Origin: a virus | Strand: one strand, 5' to 3' | DNA: 22,518 bases | Virus record (IMG/VR): IMGVR_UViG_3300046820_001232 | Span: 1 to 22,518 of that record | Part shown: positions 6,735 through 13,246 of the stretch, piece by piece | How positions within the stretch are numbered: the stretch's first letter is position 1 | Layout: every line of letters starts with the position of its first letter | Made by a program: the position numbers and the translations under genes | The notes under the pieces: generated by a model | Told to the model about the DNA's origin: nothing | The model's database searches: none | The model's input: only the letters and a program-made list of their open reading frames with translations

Positions 6735-6772
6735 TGAATATATTACAAACAGTTCAAGAAGTGGGGTATACT

Positions 6773-7030
6773 ATGAATACAATGATTGAGACACCTGTAG
6801 AAGCAAAAGAGTGGGTATTAAAGGCCACTGATCGATGTGATTCTTGTACTGCAGAGGCATTAGTTCAGGTTACTGGTCTAAATGGAGAACTGCTTTTTTG
6901 CGGACACCATTATAATAAGATTATGAATAACCCAGAGGGTTATAAGAAGATGATGTCATTTATGATTAATGTCATTGATGAGCGAGACAAGTTAATTGAA
7001 AATAAAGCAAAGGAAGCGCCACACGCATGA
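6773..7030 (+). CDS. DUF7455-like zinc-binding protein
   Basis: An 85-residue protein. ATDRCDSCTAEALVQV followed by GELLFCGHHYNK closely follows actinobacterial DUF7455 (C22-x2-C25, then C43-x-H45-H46), a presumed single-zinc domain. The helical tail is longer than in host proteins of the family. The start at 6773 is chosen because a strong promoter lies just upstream; a TTG at 6734 would fall inside its -10 box. The TGA overlaps the next ATG. Host DUF7455 proteins have no settled function, so this one is not assigned. Confidence 0.7.
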   Translation: MNTMIETPVEAKEWVLKATDRCDSCTAEALVQVTGLNGELLFCGHHYNKIMNNPEGYKKMMSFMINVIDERDKLIENKAKEAPHA

Positions 7031-7788
7031 TTATTCAGATTATTGGTCTACCAGGATCAGGGAAGACAGAACTAGCAAAAGCACTAAAGGATAGAATTAA
7101 TGCAATTCACCTTAATGCAGATGAAGTTCGTGCGACAGTAAATTCTGATCTAGGGTTTGCTCCCGAAGATAGGCTTGAGCAGGCTCGTCGCATGGGAGAG
7201 ATGGCAAGGCTAATTGCCAAGCAAGGCGTTGCTCCAGTAATCGTTGACTTTGTATGCCCAACAGAATTGACTCGTGCAGCATTTGGTAAGCCAGACATTC
7301 TAATTTACATGGACACAATCAAAGAAGGACGTTTTGAGGATACGAACAAAATGTTTGAAGTACCTACAGATTATGATTGGTCATTTTTAAATCATACACT
7401 AGAGGCATATGATAAGGCTAGTGTAGTTATTGAAGAGTTTAAATTGCATGATTGGTCTGCACCAACTACCCTAATGCTTGGTCGCTATCAACCATGGCAT
7501 GAAGGTCATCATGCTTTGTATGAAGAAGCAGGGAAAAGAACAAGCCAGGTACTACTAGGTGTGCGTAATACATATAAGACAAGCGAAAAGGATCCTCTTA
7601 ATTTTGATGAGGTAAAGTCTTATATTGCAAAGGATTCTTTTATGGATGATGCCATGGTTCTTAGACTTCCAAACATTACTAACATTGTTTATGGTCGTGA
7701 TGTAGGATATAAGATTGAACAAGTAGATTTGGGAGCAACTATTCATGCTATTTCGGCTACTGAAAAGCGTAAAGAACTGGGTATTTAG
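7027..7788 (+). CDS. APS-kinase-like P-loop domain fused to a nucleotidyltransferase
   Basis: A 253-residue two-domain enzyme. Residues 1-140 are a P-loop kinase: Walker A GLPGSGKT (7-14), LNADEVRATV (29-38) in the position of the APS-kinase DGDNVR motif, and VDFVCPTE (73-80) like its FVSP segment. Residues 147-253 are a cytidylyltransferase-fold domain: LGRYQPWHEGHHAL with the HxGH motif (158-161), and ISATEKRK (242-249) resembling the ISxTxxR signature of NMN adenylyltransferases. The order resembles NadR reversed. It could act in nucleotide-cofactor metabolism (NAD or PAPS-like), but the substrate cannot be read from the sequence. It starts at the ATGA overlap with the previous gene. Confidence 0.75.
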   Translation: MIIQIIGLPGSGKTELAKALKDRINAIHLNADEVRATVNSDLGFAPEDRLEQARRMGEMARLIAKQGVAPVIVDFVCPTELTRAAFGKPDILIYMDTIKEGRFEDTNKMFEVPTDYDWSFLNHTLEAYDKASVVIEEFKLHDWSAPTTLMLGRYQPWHEGHHALYEEAGKRTSQVLLGVRNTYKTSEKDPLNFDEVKSYIAKDSFMDDAMVLRLPNITNIVYGRDVGYKIEQVDLGATIHAISATEKRKELGI

Positions 7789-7847
7789 TATCTTTTTAGA
7801 TAACAAGATAGCAGACAACGAAGCAAGATTATATTTTGGAGATGATT

Positions 7848-8051
7848 ATGACAGTAAAGAAAAGTAGGTCGTTTGCTAAGTCATTAACTTGGAGAGTTGT
7901 TGCACTAATAACAACATTTGTAACCCTTTATGCACTTAGCAAAGATATTAATATGGCTACAATGGCAACAGTAATCACAAATACTGTTAACTTTGTATGT
8001 TATTACTACCATGAAAGAATTTGGAATGCAGTTAATTGGGGGAAAGAATGA
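7848..8051 (+). CDS. DUF2061 family membrane protein (copy 2)
   Basis: A 67-residue protein with the full DUF2061 pattern: RSFAKSLTWRVVALITTF, a second helix through ATMATVITNTVNF, and YYHERIWNAVNWG. The ATG at 7848 has GGAG 6 nt upstream; in-frame TTG and ATG codons at 7836 and 7842 overlap that site and are less likely. Its TGA overlaps the ATG of copy 3. Of the three copies this is nearest to the family consensus. Small two-helix membrane protein of unknown role. Confidence 0.85.
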   Translation: MTVKKSRSFAKSLTWRVVALITTFVTLYALSKDINMATMATVITNTVNFVCYYYHERIWNAVNWGKE

Positions 8052-8251
8052 CAGTAACCAAGGCTAGATCTTTTACCAAGGCTTTAAGTTATCGTATATG
8101 GGGAACTTTGTCTTCATTTGTTGTTGCCTATGTTCTTACTGGTGACGCAACCCTTTCAGGGGCTATTGCCTTTTGGGAAACGGTAGTTAAAGTATTTATC
8201 TACTACGCACATGAGCGTGGTTGGAACAAAATCCAATGGGGGAGAAAATAA
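8048..8251 (+). CDS. DUF2061 family membrane protein (copy 3)
   Basis: A 67-residue paralogue of the preceding gene: ARSFTKALSYRIWGTLSSF, VLTGDATLSGAIAFWE and YYAHERGWNKIQWG. It starts at the ATGA overlap with copy 2, and its TAA overlaps the ATG of the nuclease gene. GGGGGAAAG just upstream can serve as a ribosome site. The tandem arrangement points to local duplication, and the divergence (about one third identity by eye) suggests both copies are kept for different roles or partners. Confidence 0.85.
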   Translation: MTVTKARSFTKALSYRIWGTLSSFVVAYVLTGDATLSGAIAFWETVVKVFIYYAHERGWNKIQWGRK

Positions 8252-8658
8252 TGTATGAATACTATGTAAGAAAAGTAGAGAACGTAGTAGATGGAGATAC
8301 CATCGATGTTCTAATTGATCTAGGGTTTGATATCCTATTTGCATCTCGTGTAAGACTGGCTGGTATTGATACCCCTGAGTCTCGCACAAAGGATCTTGCT
8401 GAAAAGGCACTTGGTCTTGAGGCTAAGGAATATCTAAAGAAGCACCTAAAGGATGCCAAGTCTGTTGTTATTAAGACTGAAAAGATGGACTCATCTGAGA
8501 AGTATGGTCGCATTTTGGGCTGGGTATATGTAGATGGCAACACTATATCCCTTAATGATATGATGATCAATGATGGCTATGCTTGGGGATACCTAGGAGA
8601 TACCAAGGTTAAGGACTTTGATGCTCTTGCAAAGGCTAGAAAGAAGTCTGGCAAGTGA
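8251..8658 (+). CDS. Staphylococcal-type thermonuclease (SNase)
   Basis: A 135-residue Ca-dependent nuclease domain with all catalytic positions: DGDTIDV (D14/D16), RLAGIDTPE (R35, D40, E43) and KYGRILGWV (R87). Residue numbers nearly coincide with those of staphylococcal nuclease. There is no signal peptide, so it should act in the cytoplasm, for instance in host DNA or RNA breakdown. The ATG at 8251 overlaps the previous stop; an upstream in-frame start at 8221 lies inside the DUF2061 gene. Its stop overlaps a GTG start (GTGA). Confidence 0.88.
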   Translation: MYEYYVRKVENVVDGDTIDVLIDLGFDILFASRVRLAGIDTPESRTKDLAEKALGLEAKEYLKKHLKDAKSVVIKTEKMDSSEKYGRILGWVYVDGNTISLNDMMINDGYAWGYLGDTKVKDFDALAKARKKSGK

Positions 8659-8909
8659 CCAATGTTCTTTACTTTACAGCAGACTGGTGCAATCCTTGTC
8701 AAAGGACAAAACCAGTTGCAGAAGAACTTCATGCAGAAGGACTAATAAACTTTGAGTTTATTGATGCTGATGCAAACATTGATCTAATCAAAAAGTTTGA
8801 TATTAAGGCTGTGCCAACATTCATATTAGTTGAAAACGACAAAGAGATTCGTCGAATGAATGGTACAAAAACTCGTCAAGACTTTTTAGATTTTATTTCT
8901 AAGGAATAG
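8655..8909 (+). CDS. Thioredoxin-like protein
   Basis: An 84-residue thioredoxin fold with active site WCNPC (C12/C15) and the cis-proline AVPTF (P54), then a GTKTRQDFLDFI ending. It starts at GTG within GTGA, overlapping the nuclease stop. The CNPC dipeptide differs from the usual CGPC, so its redox potential may differ. Phage thioredoxins can serve ribonucleotide reductase or act as polymerase factors; neither partner is in this window. Confidence 0.88.
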   Translation: MTNVLYFTADWCNPCQRTKPVAEELHAEGLINFEFIDADANIDLIKKFDIKAVPTFILVENDKEIRRMNGTKTRQDFLDFISKE

Positions 8910-8910
8910 T

Positions 8911-9240
8911 ATGGATGAGTTTGACATTGTAGACAATCTAGTGCTTAAGGGTGGTCTAGAGTTTGCAGGGAAAGATCCTGAAACTGGAGAGGCCTTATAT
9001 AGGCCTACAGATAAACTAAAAGATATTGACCATAAACTTAATCAAGAACTTTCAACATATTTTTCAGAGGTAACTTTAAAACTATGGGAAAAAAGTTTTT
9101 TAGACATGGATGTCACGGAAGAAGATCCAGTAGTTAAACTTGGGCCTAAATCTTTTAATGCTTATTCTATAAAGTCTTTACCAACAGATGAGAGGCTTGT
9201 TATGGAAGAAATCATTAAGGCTCTTTTAAATAAAAACTGA
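8911..9240 (+). CDS. Hypothetical phage protein, 109 residues
   Basis: An acidic protein with no motif I recognise. AAGGAA 4 nt before the ATG supports the start, which follows the thioredoxin stop by one base. The middle (LNQELSTYFSEVTLKLWEK) looks helical, and the end (LPTDERLVMEEIIKALL) is a probable amphipathic helix. It is probably in the same operon as the nuclease and thioredoxin. Confidence 0.65.
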   Translation: MDEFDIVDNLVLKGGLEFAGKDPETGEALYRPTDKLKDIDHKLNQELSTYFSEVTLKLWEKSFLDMDVTEEDPVVKLGPKSFNAYSIKSLPTDERLVMEEIIKALLNKN

Positions 9241-9246
9241 TATACT
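9238..9246 (+). promoter_or_regulatory. Extended -10 promoter
   Basis: TGA followed by TATACT (9241-9246), an extended -10 with no good -35. It overlaps the stop of the previous gene. Initiation near 9253 would leave an 11-nt leader in which GGAG at 9254-9257 lies 6 nt before the ATG at 9264. Confidence 0.5.
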
Positions 9247-9263
9247 AATATATAGGAGTATTT

Positions 9264-9680
9264 ATGAATAACATTTATGGTGCTATTGGAATAACAGTCA
9301 TTACCTTATTAGTTATTTATATTCTATTGCTCAGAAATAGTATAAAGAATAATAAGCAACCTATTATAAGCCAATCAATGTTGCAATACAGATATAGCAA
9401 TAGGAAAAGAAATTCTAGGAAGATAAAGGTTAGAACCCAGTCAAAGGTCCATTATGATAAAAATAACATAAAAGTTATTATTTTTGATAATGATGCCTAT
9501 TGGATCAAAGACAACATCTTCTATAAGGCACCACTCGTCAATGAACTTATTGATAAGGAAGCAGCAGAGCAAGTTGACACAATACACATGGATAAGGTAC
9601 AATTGGATAAGATGTTATTTATAATGGATAAACTAAGAGAAGGGATTGAGGATGATAGTAGGAGTTCAAGGGACGAGTAG
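9264..9680 (+). CDS. Membrane-anchored hypothetical protein
   Basis: A 138-residue protein with one N-terminal membrane helix (IGITVITLLVIYILLL, about residues 7-23), then a very basic segment (RYSNRKRNSRKIKVR, 43-57) and a C-terminal domain with YWIKDNIFYKAPLV and a helical MDKVQLDKMLFIMDKLREG. The helix followed by positive charge predicts the C-terminal part stays in the cytoplasm. The C-terminal pattern resembles hypothetical proteins seen in several tailed phages. It overlaps the next gene by 29 nt in another frame. Confidence 0.7.
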   Translation: MNNIYGAIGITVITLLVIYILLLRNSIKNNKQPIISQSMLQYRYSNRKRNSRKIKVRTQSKVHYDKNNIKVIIFDNDAYWIKDNIFYKAPLVNELIDKEAAEQVDTIHMDKVQLDKMLFIMDKLREGIEDDSRSSRDE

Positions 9681-10002
9681 TTTTGATAACTACCAGGTTT
9701 TCCTTCGATCTATGGCCGTTGCCCTTTCTGAGTTAATGGAAGGCGACAAAGACTTTCATATATATTCTGCAGGGCCAAACAATATTAATATGATGTCGAT
9801 GGAGTTTGCAAATTTGTCTGAGAAGGGGATGAAGTCAAGAGGAAAGAATATTAAGTTCTTCAAGGTTTCTCCTCAGTGGTTGGAAGAAAACATATCTGAA
9901 ATAAATCATTTTGCTTTTTTGTCTAATCCAAAAGAGCCAGTATCTAAGATTGTACATATATCAAAACTAAATAATATAAATACAAATGTATATAACTTTT
10001 AG
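9652..10002 (+). CDS. Putative Rossmann-like (SLOG/YspA-type) protein
   Basis: A 116-residue protein starting at the ATG inside the end of the preceding gene; an in-frame TTG two codons upstream is possible. MIVGVQGTSSFDNYQVF resembles the first strand and glycine turn of SLOG-type nucleotide-binding proteins, and HIYSAGPNNINMMSMEFAN resembles their next motif, where a Gly-Pro-x-x segment precedes a helix. FFKVSPQWL and SKIVHISKL would be later strands. The match is by pattern only. SLOG proteins bind nucleotides or derived ligands. Confidence 0.5.
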   Translation: MIVGVQGTSSFDNYQVFLRSMAVALSELMEGDKDFHIYSAGPNNINMMSMEFANLSEKGMKSRGKNIKFFKVSPQWLEENISEINHFAFLSNPKEPVSKIVHISKLNNINTNVYNF

Positions 10003-10019
10003 TAAAATATACACAAACC

Positions 10020-10033
10020 TGTGCTTTTGCACA
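10020..10033 (+). other. Short perfect hairpin before a small gene
   Basis: TGTGC-TTTT-GCACA forms a 5-bp stem with a 4-nt loop, 19 nt before the ATG at 10053 and just upstream of its ACGGAAC ribosome site. It has no T run. It could stabilise an mRNA end or be chance. Confidence 0.3.
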
Positions 10034-10052
10034 TAAACAGAACGGAACAAAT

Positions 10053-10265
10053 ATGAAATTAATTAATTCTTTAGAAACTATGGAATCTATAGTAAACAAG
10101 AATAAGCAACTATCTTGGGATGGGTGGACTGTTGTAGAGACATTTCCATCAGAGAAGGCATACTTCTCAAAGTTTGGGATCTATAAAAACAATAAGTGGC
10201 AGATGAAAAAAGAGTTTGTTCCTTCTACCCAAGGTTGGGAAATTCCTGATAAGTATGTGATCTAA
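10053..10265 (+). CDS. Hypothetical phage protein, 70 residues
   Basis: A basic, aromatic-rich protein: LSWDGWTVVETFPSEKAYF, then KFGIYKNNKWQMKKEF and TQGWEIPDKYV. This WDGW...GWxIPxxY layout looks like small hypothetical proteins of actinophages, which precede WhiB genes in some genomes, but I cannot assign a function. ACGGAAC lies 6 nt upstream of the ATG. The next gene starts right after its TAA. Confidence 0.65.
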   Translation: MKLINSLETMESIVNKNKQLSWDGWTVVETFPSEKAYFSKFGIYKNNKWQMKKEFVPSTQGWEIPDKYVI

Positions 10266-10547
10266 ATGAATAAATTTAAATGGAAAGATGATGCTGTCTG
10301 TTTGGACTACGATACAAATCTGTTTTTTGAAAAGTATGAAGATGATGAACTGTTAAGACCAGCGATTGATGAACTATGCTTTTCTTGTCCAGTAAGAAAA
10401 GAATGCTTCTCTGTTGGAATATCTGGAAAAGAATGGGGAGTCTGGGGTGGGGTATACCTAGAAAATGGGGAACTATCTAAAGAGTTCTCAAGCCATAAGA
10501 GCAAGAATGACTGGGGCAAAACCTGGCAGTCACTAACGATGGAGTAG
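10266..10547 (+). CDS. WhiB-family transcriptional regulator
   Basis: A 93-residue protein with the WhiB iron-sulfur cluster ligands C12, C38, C41 and C47 (ELCFSCPVRKEC) and the turn GVWGGVYL (59-66), which contacts the sigma factor. The family is essentially limited to actinobacteria and their phages, so this is the strongest host indicator in the window. The C-terminal part after the turn (SSHKSKNDWGKTW) has few basic residues and no clear AT-hook-like patch, so DNA contact may depend on the sigma factor. It begins one base after the previous stop. Confidence 0.9.
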   Translation: MNKFKWKDDAVCLDYDTNLFFEKYEDDELLRPAIDELCFSCPVRKECFSVGISGKEWGVWGGVYLENGELSKEFSSHKSKNDWGKTWQSLTME

Positions 10548-10551
10548 GACT

Positions 10552-10761
10552 ATGTGGTCATGGATTTTAGCAATATTGGGTATAAGCGGGATATTCCTTG
10601 TTGGTCGTAAAACAATATGGGGGTGGCTAGTACTTTGTACTAATGAAATTCTTTGGGTTACTTATGCAATAATGACAAAACAGTATGGCTTTATAGCGAT
10701 GGCAATTGCTTATGTTATTGTATACCTAAAGTCATATTTTCACTGGAAGAGAGAAGAGTAA
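10552..10761 (+). CDS. Small membrane protein with weak PnuC-like pattern
   Basis: A 69-residue protein with three probable membrane segments: WILAILGISGIFLVG, WGWLVLCTNEILWVTYAI and FIAMAIAYVIVYLKSYF, ending HWKREE. The order of aromatic residues (WGW, NEILW, the YGF turn and a closing WKR) recalls part of the PnuC nicotinamide riboside transporter, but it is about a third of a full PnuC and the likeness is weak. A nucleotidyltransferase that might act on nicotinamide nucleotides lies at 7027-7788. The TAA overlaps the next ATG. Confidence 0.6.
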   Translation: MWSWILAILGISGIFLVGRKTIWGWLVLCTNEILWVTYAIMTKQYGFIAMAIAYVIVYLKSYFHWKREE

Positions 10762-11003
10762 TGTATACAGATCAAATGAGGCGGGCCTTTAGTTCCGTAA
10801 AACATTTTTGTCCACCTGGTTTTGTCCTTGAAGTGATTGATAATGATAACTTCATTACTCTAAGGGCTAGTGAGCCACACTTTATGGTTCTGACTGGAGA
10901 AGATAAGATCCGTGCAGTTGAATATATGATCCGCTCAAAAAAGGCATTAGAGGATAATGGAGCAATTGTTCTTCTTGTTAGAGAAGGCGGTAAAGAACTA
11001 TGA
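10761..11003 (+). CDS. Hypothetical phage protein, 80 residues
   Basis: The ATG at 10761 overlaps the previous stop (TAATG) and is preferred to an in-frame start at 10653 inside the upstream gene. The protein is mixed alpha/beta by eye: PPGFVLEVIDNDNFITLRA, then EDKIRAVEYMIRSKKALED and AIVLLVREGG. No motif is recognised. Its TGA overlaps the ATG of the following gene (ATGA), so it belongs to the same translational chain as the WhiB gene. Confidence 0.65.
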   Translation: MYTDQMRRAFSSVKHFCPPGFVLEVIDNDNFITLRASEPHFMVLTGEDKIRAVEYMIRSKKALEDNGAIVLLVREGGKEL

Positions 11004-11407
11004 TACAGTCAATCTTATTGGTTATCCTATCGATAACATCAACAACATTTGGTTTCCTATTTTATCTTCAAAGAAAAAAGACACTGCAGGTTATTGCTCA
11101 GATACTTGAATTCATTATGATCCAAGAGTCTCAGCAGCAGGAAACGAAGACGGACAAGGATAAGGCCAATGAAGACTTTCTAAAGTTTATTTCAGATTCC
11201 CGTGACTGGGCTTATACCTATATAGATGAGGTTCAGGCTACATTAAGTAAGTTTATTACTGATATTGAGCCAGAGATAAACTATTTTAAGGAGTACGGAG
11301 ACCTTGCTTCTATGTCTCCTAACTATTACTCAATGAAAAAAATTGCAGGGGCATATGAAGAACTAAAGAAACTCTTGCCAGAAGACTATGGTAAAATAGA
11401 TACATGA
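11000..11407 (+). CDS. Membrane-anchored hypothetical protein with coiled-coil tendency
   Basis: A 135-residue protein. Residues 2-22 form a membrane helix (SILLVILSITSTTFGFLFYL) followed by RKK, predicting a cytoplasmic C-terminus. The rest is charged and helical (QESQQQETKTDKDKANEDF, WAYTYIDEVQATLSKFITD, GAYEELKKLLPEDYG). Proteins with this layout are common in actinophages; function unknown. It is coupled by ATGA overlaps at both ends. Confidence 0.65.
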   Translation: MIQSILLVILSITSTTFGFLFYLQRKKTLQVIAQILEFIMIQESQQQETKTDKDKANEDFLKFISDSRDWAYTYIDEVQATLSKFITDIEPEINYFKEYGDLASMSPNYYSMKKIAGAYEELKKLLPEDYGKIDT

Positions 11408-12006
11408 TAAAAAACCCTTCTGAAAAAGACGAGATCTATTTAGCAAATGTTGCTAAGATAGGTAAATCTATAGAGAACATACAGTATATGGAAAATGTAT
11501 TGTCTGAAGAAGAACATAAGGCTCTTCTTGATTATGTAAAAAGTGCTGACTCATGGAAAGAGCAACCATGGAAGGCTATTACGATTGAATCAGAAAACCT
11601 GCCTGAAGAAATTATTGAGATGTTGGATAAAATCTTTAAACTTGTTTATAAAAAATCTGTAGATCTCTATGATGTTGCAATCAATCCTTTTCACAACTCT
11701 GCACTACATGTAGTTAAGTTTGTAAAAGGTTTTCATTTAGGACCACATGTAGACACGCTGTCGTCCGAAGGCAATCACATTGCTTCAGTATACTATATCA
11801 ATGACGACTATACTGGTGGAGAGATAAACTTTCCAGATCATAAACTAAAGATTAAACCAAAAGCAAATAGCCTAATAATCTTTCCTGGAAATGAAAACTA
11901 CTTACACGAAGTGCGTAAAATTGTTGATAATGACAGATATAGTTCTGCTATGTGGTTTCAATTTACTGGTTCTACCTTTAATAAAAAAGCAGAATGGTAT
12001 AATTAG
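11404..12006 (+). CDS. 2OG-Fe(II) oxygenase (P4H-like), copy A
   Basis: A 200-residue dioxygenase of the prolyl-4-hydroxylase-like superfamily. The facial triad is H115-x-D117 (LGPHVDTLS) and H168 (YLHEVRK), with R178 (DRYSSAMWF) for 2-oxoglutarate. SVYYINDDYTGGEINFPD and KPKANSLIIFPG are the usual core strands. It uses Fe(II) and 2-oxoglutarate to hydroxylate an unknown substrate. The start overlaps the previous stop (ATGA). The next gene is a clear paralogue, so a tandem duplication is likely. Confidence 0.88.
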   Translation: MIKNPSEKDEIYLANVAKIGKSIENIQYMENVLSEEEHKALLDYVKSADSWKEQPWKAITIESENLPEEIIEMLDKIFKLVYKKSVDLYDVAINPFHNSALHVVKFVKGFHLGPHVDTLSSEGNHIASVYYINDDYTGGEINFPDHKLKIKPKANSLIIFPGNENYLHEVRKIVDNDRYSSAMWFQFTGSTFNKKAEWYN

Positions 12007-12009
12007 AAT

Positions 12010-12564
12010 ATGACACAGCCTAATCTAGGAAACTCTGTAGATAATATACAGATTACAGAAAATGTTTTATCTGAAGAAGAACACAAGAAACTTCTTGAGT
12101 ATGTAGTATCAGTTGATTCTTGGAATACCCAGCCGTGGGGAGTTAAGTTTGTTGTATCAGCGGAAATGCCAAGAGCAATTGTTCAAATGCTAGATAAAAT
12201 TTTTGAAATTGCTCATGAAAAATGTACTAATGCATATGGTGTAGAACTATATCCATTTAAAAAAAATCAAGTTCCTCTAATAAAATTTGAAAATGGGTAT
12301 AGCATGAATGAGCATGCAGACACAGCAGGAGATTTTGCAGCAATATATTATATTAATGACAATTACATTGGTGGAGAGATAAACTTTATGGATCATGGTT
12401 TAAAAATTAAACCAAAGGCTAATAGTTTTGTAACATTTCCAAGCAATTCAGACTACTGGCACGAGGTGCTAGAAAATACTGGAGGAGAAAGATACTCTGC
12501 CACTCTTTGGTTTAAGTTAGATGGTTCTAGCATTGAGCGACCAAAGCGTGGTCTGATTAGATAA
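12010..12564 (+). CDS. 2OG-Fe(II) oxygenase (P4H-like), copy B
   Basis: A 184-residue paralogue of the preceding enzyme sharing NIQxxENVLSEEEHK, MLDKIF and GGEINFxDHxLKIKPKANS. The triad is H102-x-D104 (NEHADTAG) and H151 (YWHEVLE), with R161 (ERYSATLWF). It lacks the first 15 or so residues of copy A. Differences just before and after the HxD motif suggest the two enzymes have different substrates. It begins 3 nt after copy A. Confidence 0.88.
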   Translation: MTQPNLGNSVDNIQITENVLSEEEHKKLLEYVVSVDSWNTQPWGVKFVVSAEMPRAIVQMLDKIFEIAHEKCTNAYGVELYPFKKNQVPLIKFENGYSMNEHADTAGDFAAIYYINDNYIGGEINFMDHGLKIKPKANSFVTFPSNSDYWHEVLENTGGERYSATLWFKLDGSSIERPKRGLIR

Positions 12565-12729
12565 ATGATAACTTTCAAGAGATATGAAGATCGTGCATAC
12601 GATGCATTTTACTCATGCAATGTGTCTGATTGTGAACTTGAAGCAGAAAAAATATATGCAACAGAAACATCAATAGTTGATGTTTGTTTAACACACTACA
12701 AAGAGTTAGTAGACAGGAACTACAGATGA
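12565..12729 (+). CDS. 54-residue Cys/His protein
   Basis: The ATG begins directly after the oxygenase stop, and the TGA overlaps the next ATG (ATGA), which supports a real gene under 60 codons. C18-x4-C23 (SCNVSDCELEAEK) and C41-x2-H44 (DVCLTHYKEL) form a likely zinc site with the spacing seen in the DUF7455-like proteins at 6087-7030, of which this may be a minimal version. No function assigned. Confidence 0.7.
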   Translation: MITFKRYEDRAYDAFYSCNVSDCELEAEKIYATETSIVDVCLTHYKELVDRNYR

Positions 12730-12884
12730 AAGATATTATATTATCAACATTAACAGGTTTTGGATGTGGCGTAGTTTTCGCAGCATTCAAATTGCCAGTA
12801 CCAGCACCACCAGTTTTTGCGGGAGTCGCAGGAATTATTGGTCTATGGATTGGTTTTACAGTACTAACAAGAGTTATATCCTAG
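12726..12884 (+). CDS. XapX-domain membrane protein
   Basis: A 52-residue protein whose LTGFGCGVVFAAF, LPVPAPPVFAGVAGIIGLWIG pattern matches the XapX (DUF1427) family, with its P-x-PAPP loop between two membrane helices. The ATG at 12726 overlaps the preceding stop; the longer in-frame start at 12684 lies inside that gene. Host XapX proteins are small and of unknown function. It is followed 10 nt later by another membrane protein. Confidence 0.8.
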   Translation: MKDIILSTLTGFGCGVVFAAFKLPVPAPPVFAGVAGIIGLWIGFTVLTRVIS

Positions 12885-12894
12885 GAGGAATAAT

Positions 12895-13191
12895 ATGACA
12901 CATCACAACGAAACAAACTCACAGATCAAGGCAGCACTTGCATCATACGGACGATCAGTTCTCGGTGCAGCAGTTGCTCTTTACGCATCAGGCGTAACTG
13001 ATCCACAAACACTTGCATACTCACTACTTGGAGCAATTGTTCCAGTGGCCTTGAGAGCAGTAAACCCTAACGACAAGGCATTTGGTAAGTTGCCATCAGT
13101 TGAAGAGGTAGATGTAGCGGTAAAGACTGCTAAGGTAGTTAAGAAGACCGCTAAGAAGGCTCCTGCTAAGAAGGCAGCAGCAAAGAAGTAA
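12895..13191 (+). CDS. Membrane protein with Lys/Ala tail, holin-like
   Basis: A 98-residue protein with TAGGAGGAATA before the ATG. Two hydrophobic segments (about residues 21-35 and 38-53) resemble the layout of the protein at 583-867. The last 25 residues are a run of Lys/Ala/Val (KTAKKAPAKKAAAKK) like the tail of the lysin at 4977. Such tails in actinobacterial proteins often bind nucleic acid or anionic polymers. It ends the long operon, with a terminator 14 nt downstream. The holin role is inference. Confidence 0.65.
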   Translation: MTHHNETNSQIKAALASYGRSVLGAAVALYASGVTDPQTLAYSLLGAIVPVALRAVNPNDKAFGKLPSVEEVDVAVKTAKVVKKTAKKAPAKKAAAKK

Positions 13192-13204
13192 GTAATTAGA
13201 TTAG

Positions 13205-13234
13205 CAGGCTAGGGTAGTTGACTAGCCTGTTTTT
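13205..13234 (+). terminator. Rho-independent terminator
   Basis: CAGGCTAG (13205-13212) pairs with CTAGCCTG (13222-13229) around a 9-nt loop, followed by TTTTT at 13230-13234. It closes the operon ending at 13191. Confidence 0.85.
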
Positions 13235-13246
13235 CTATGCTATAAT
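13218..13246 (+). promoter_or_regulatory. Promoter for hsp20, overlapping the terminator
   Basis: TTGACT at 13218-13223, a 17-nt spacer and TATAAT at 13241-13246. The -35 box occupies the loop and right arm of the terminator. The expected start is A13253, giving a leader of about 50 nt with AAAGGGG before the ATG at 13304. The leader begins with a possible hairpin (CCC 13258-13260 against the G run at 13265-13270). Confidence 0.8.

Noticed and set aside
8262-8570. 102-codon leftward open frame
   Set aside because: Antisense of the nuclease catalytic region, which is clearly coding on the plus strand.
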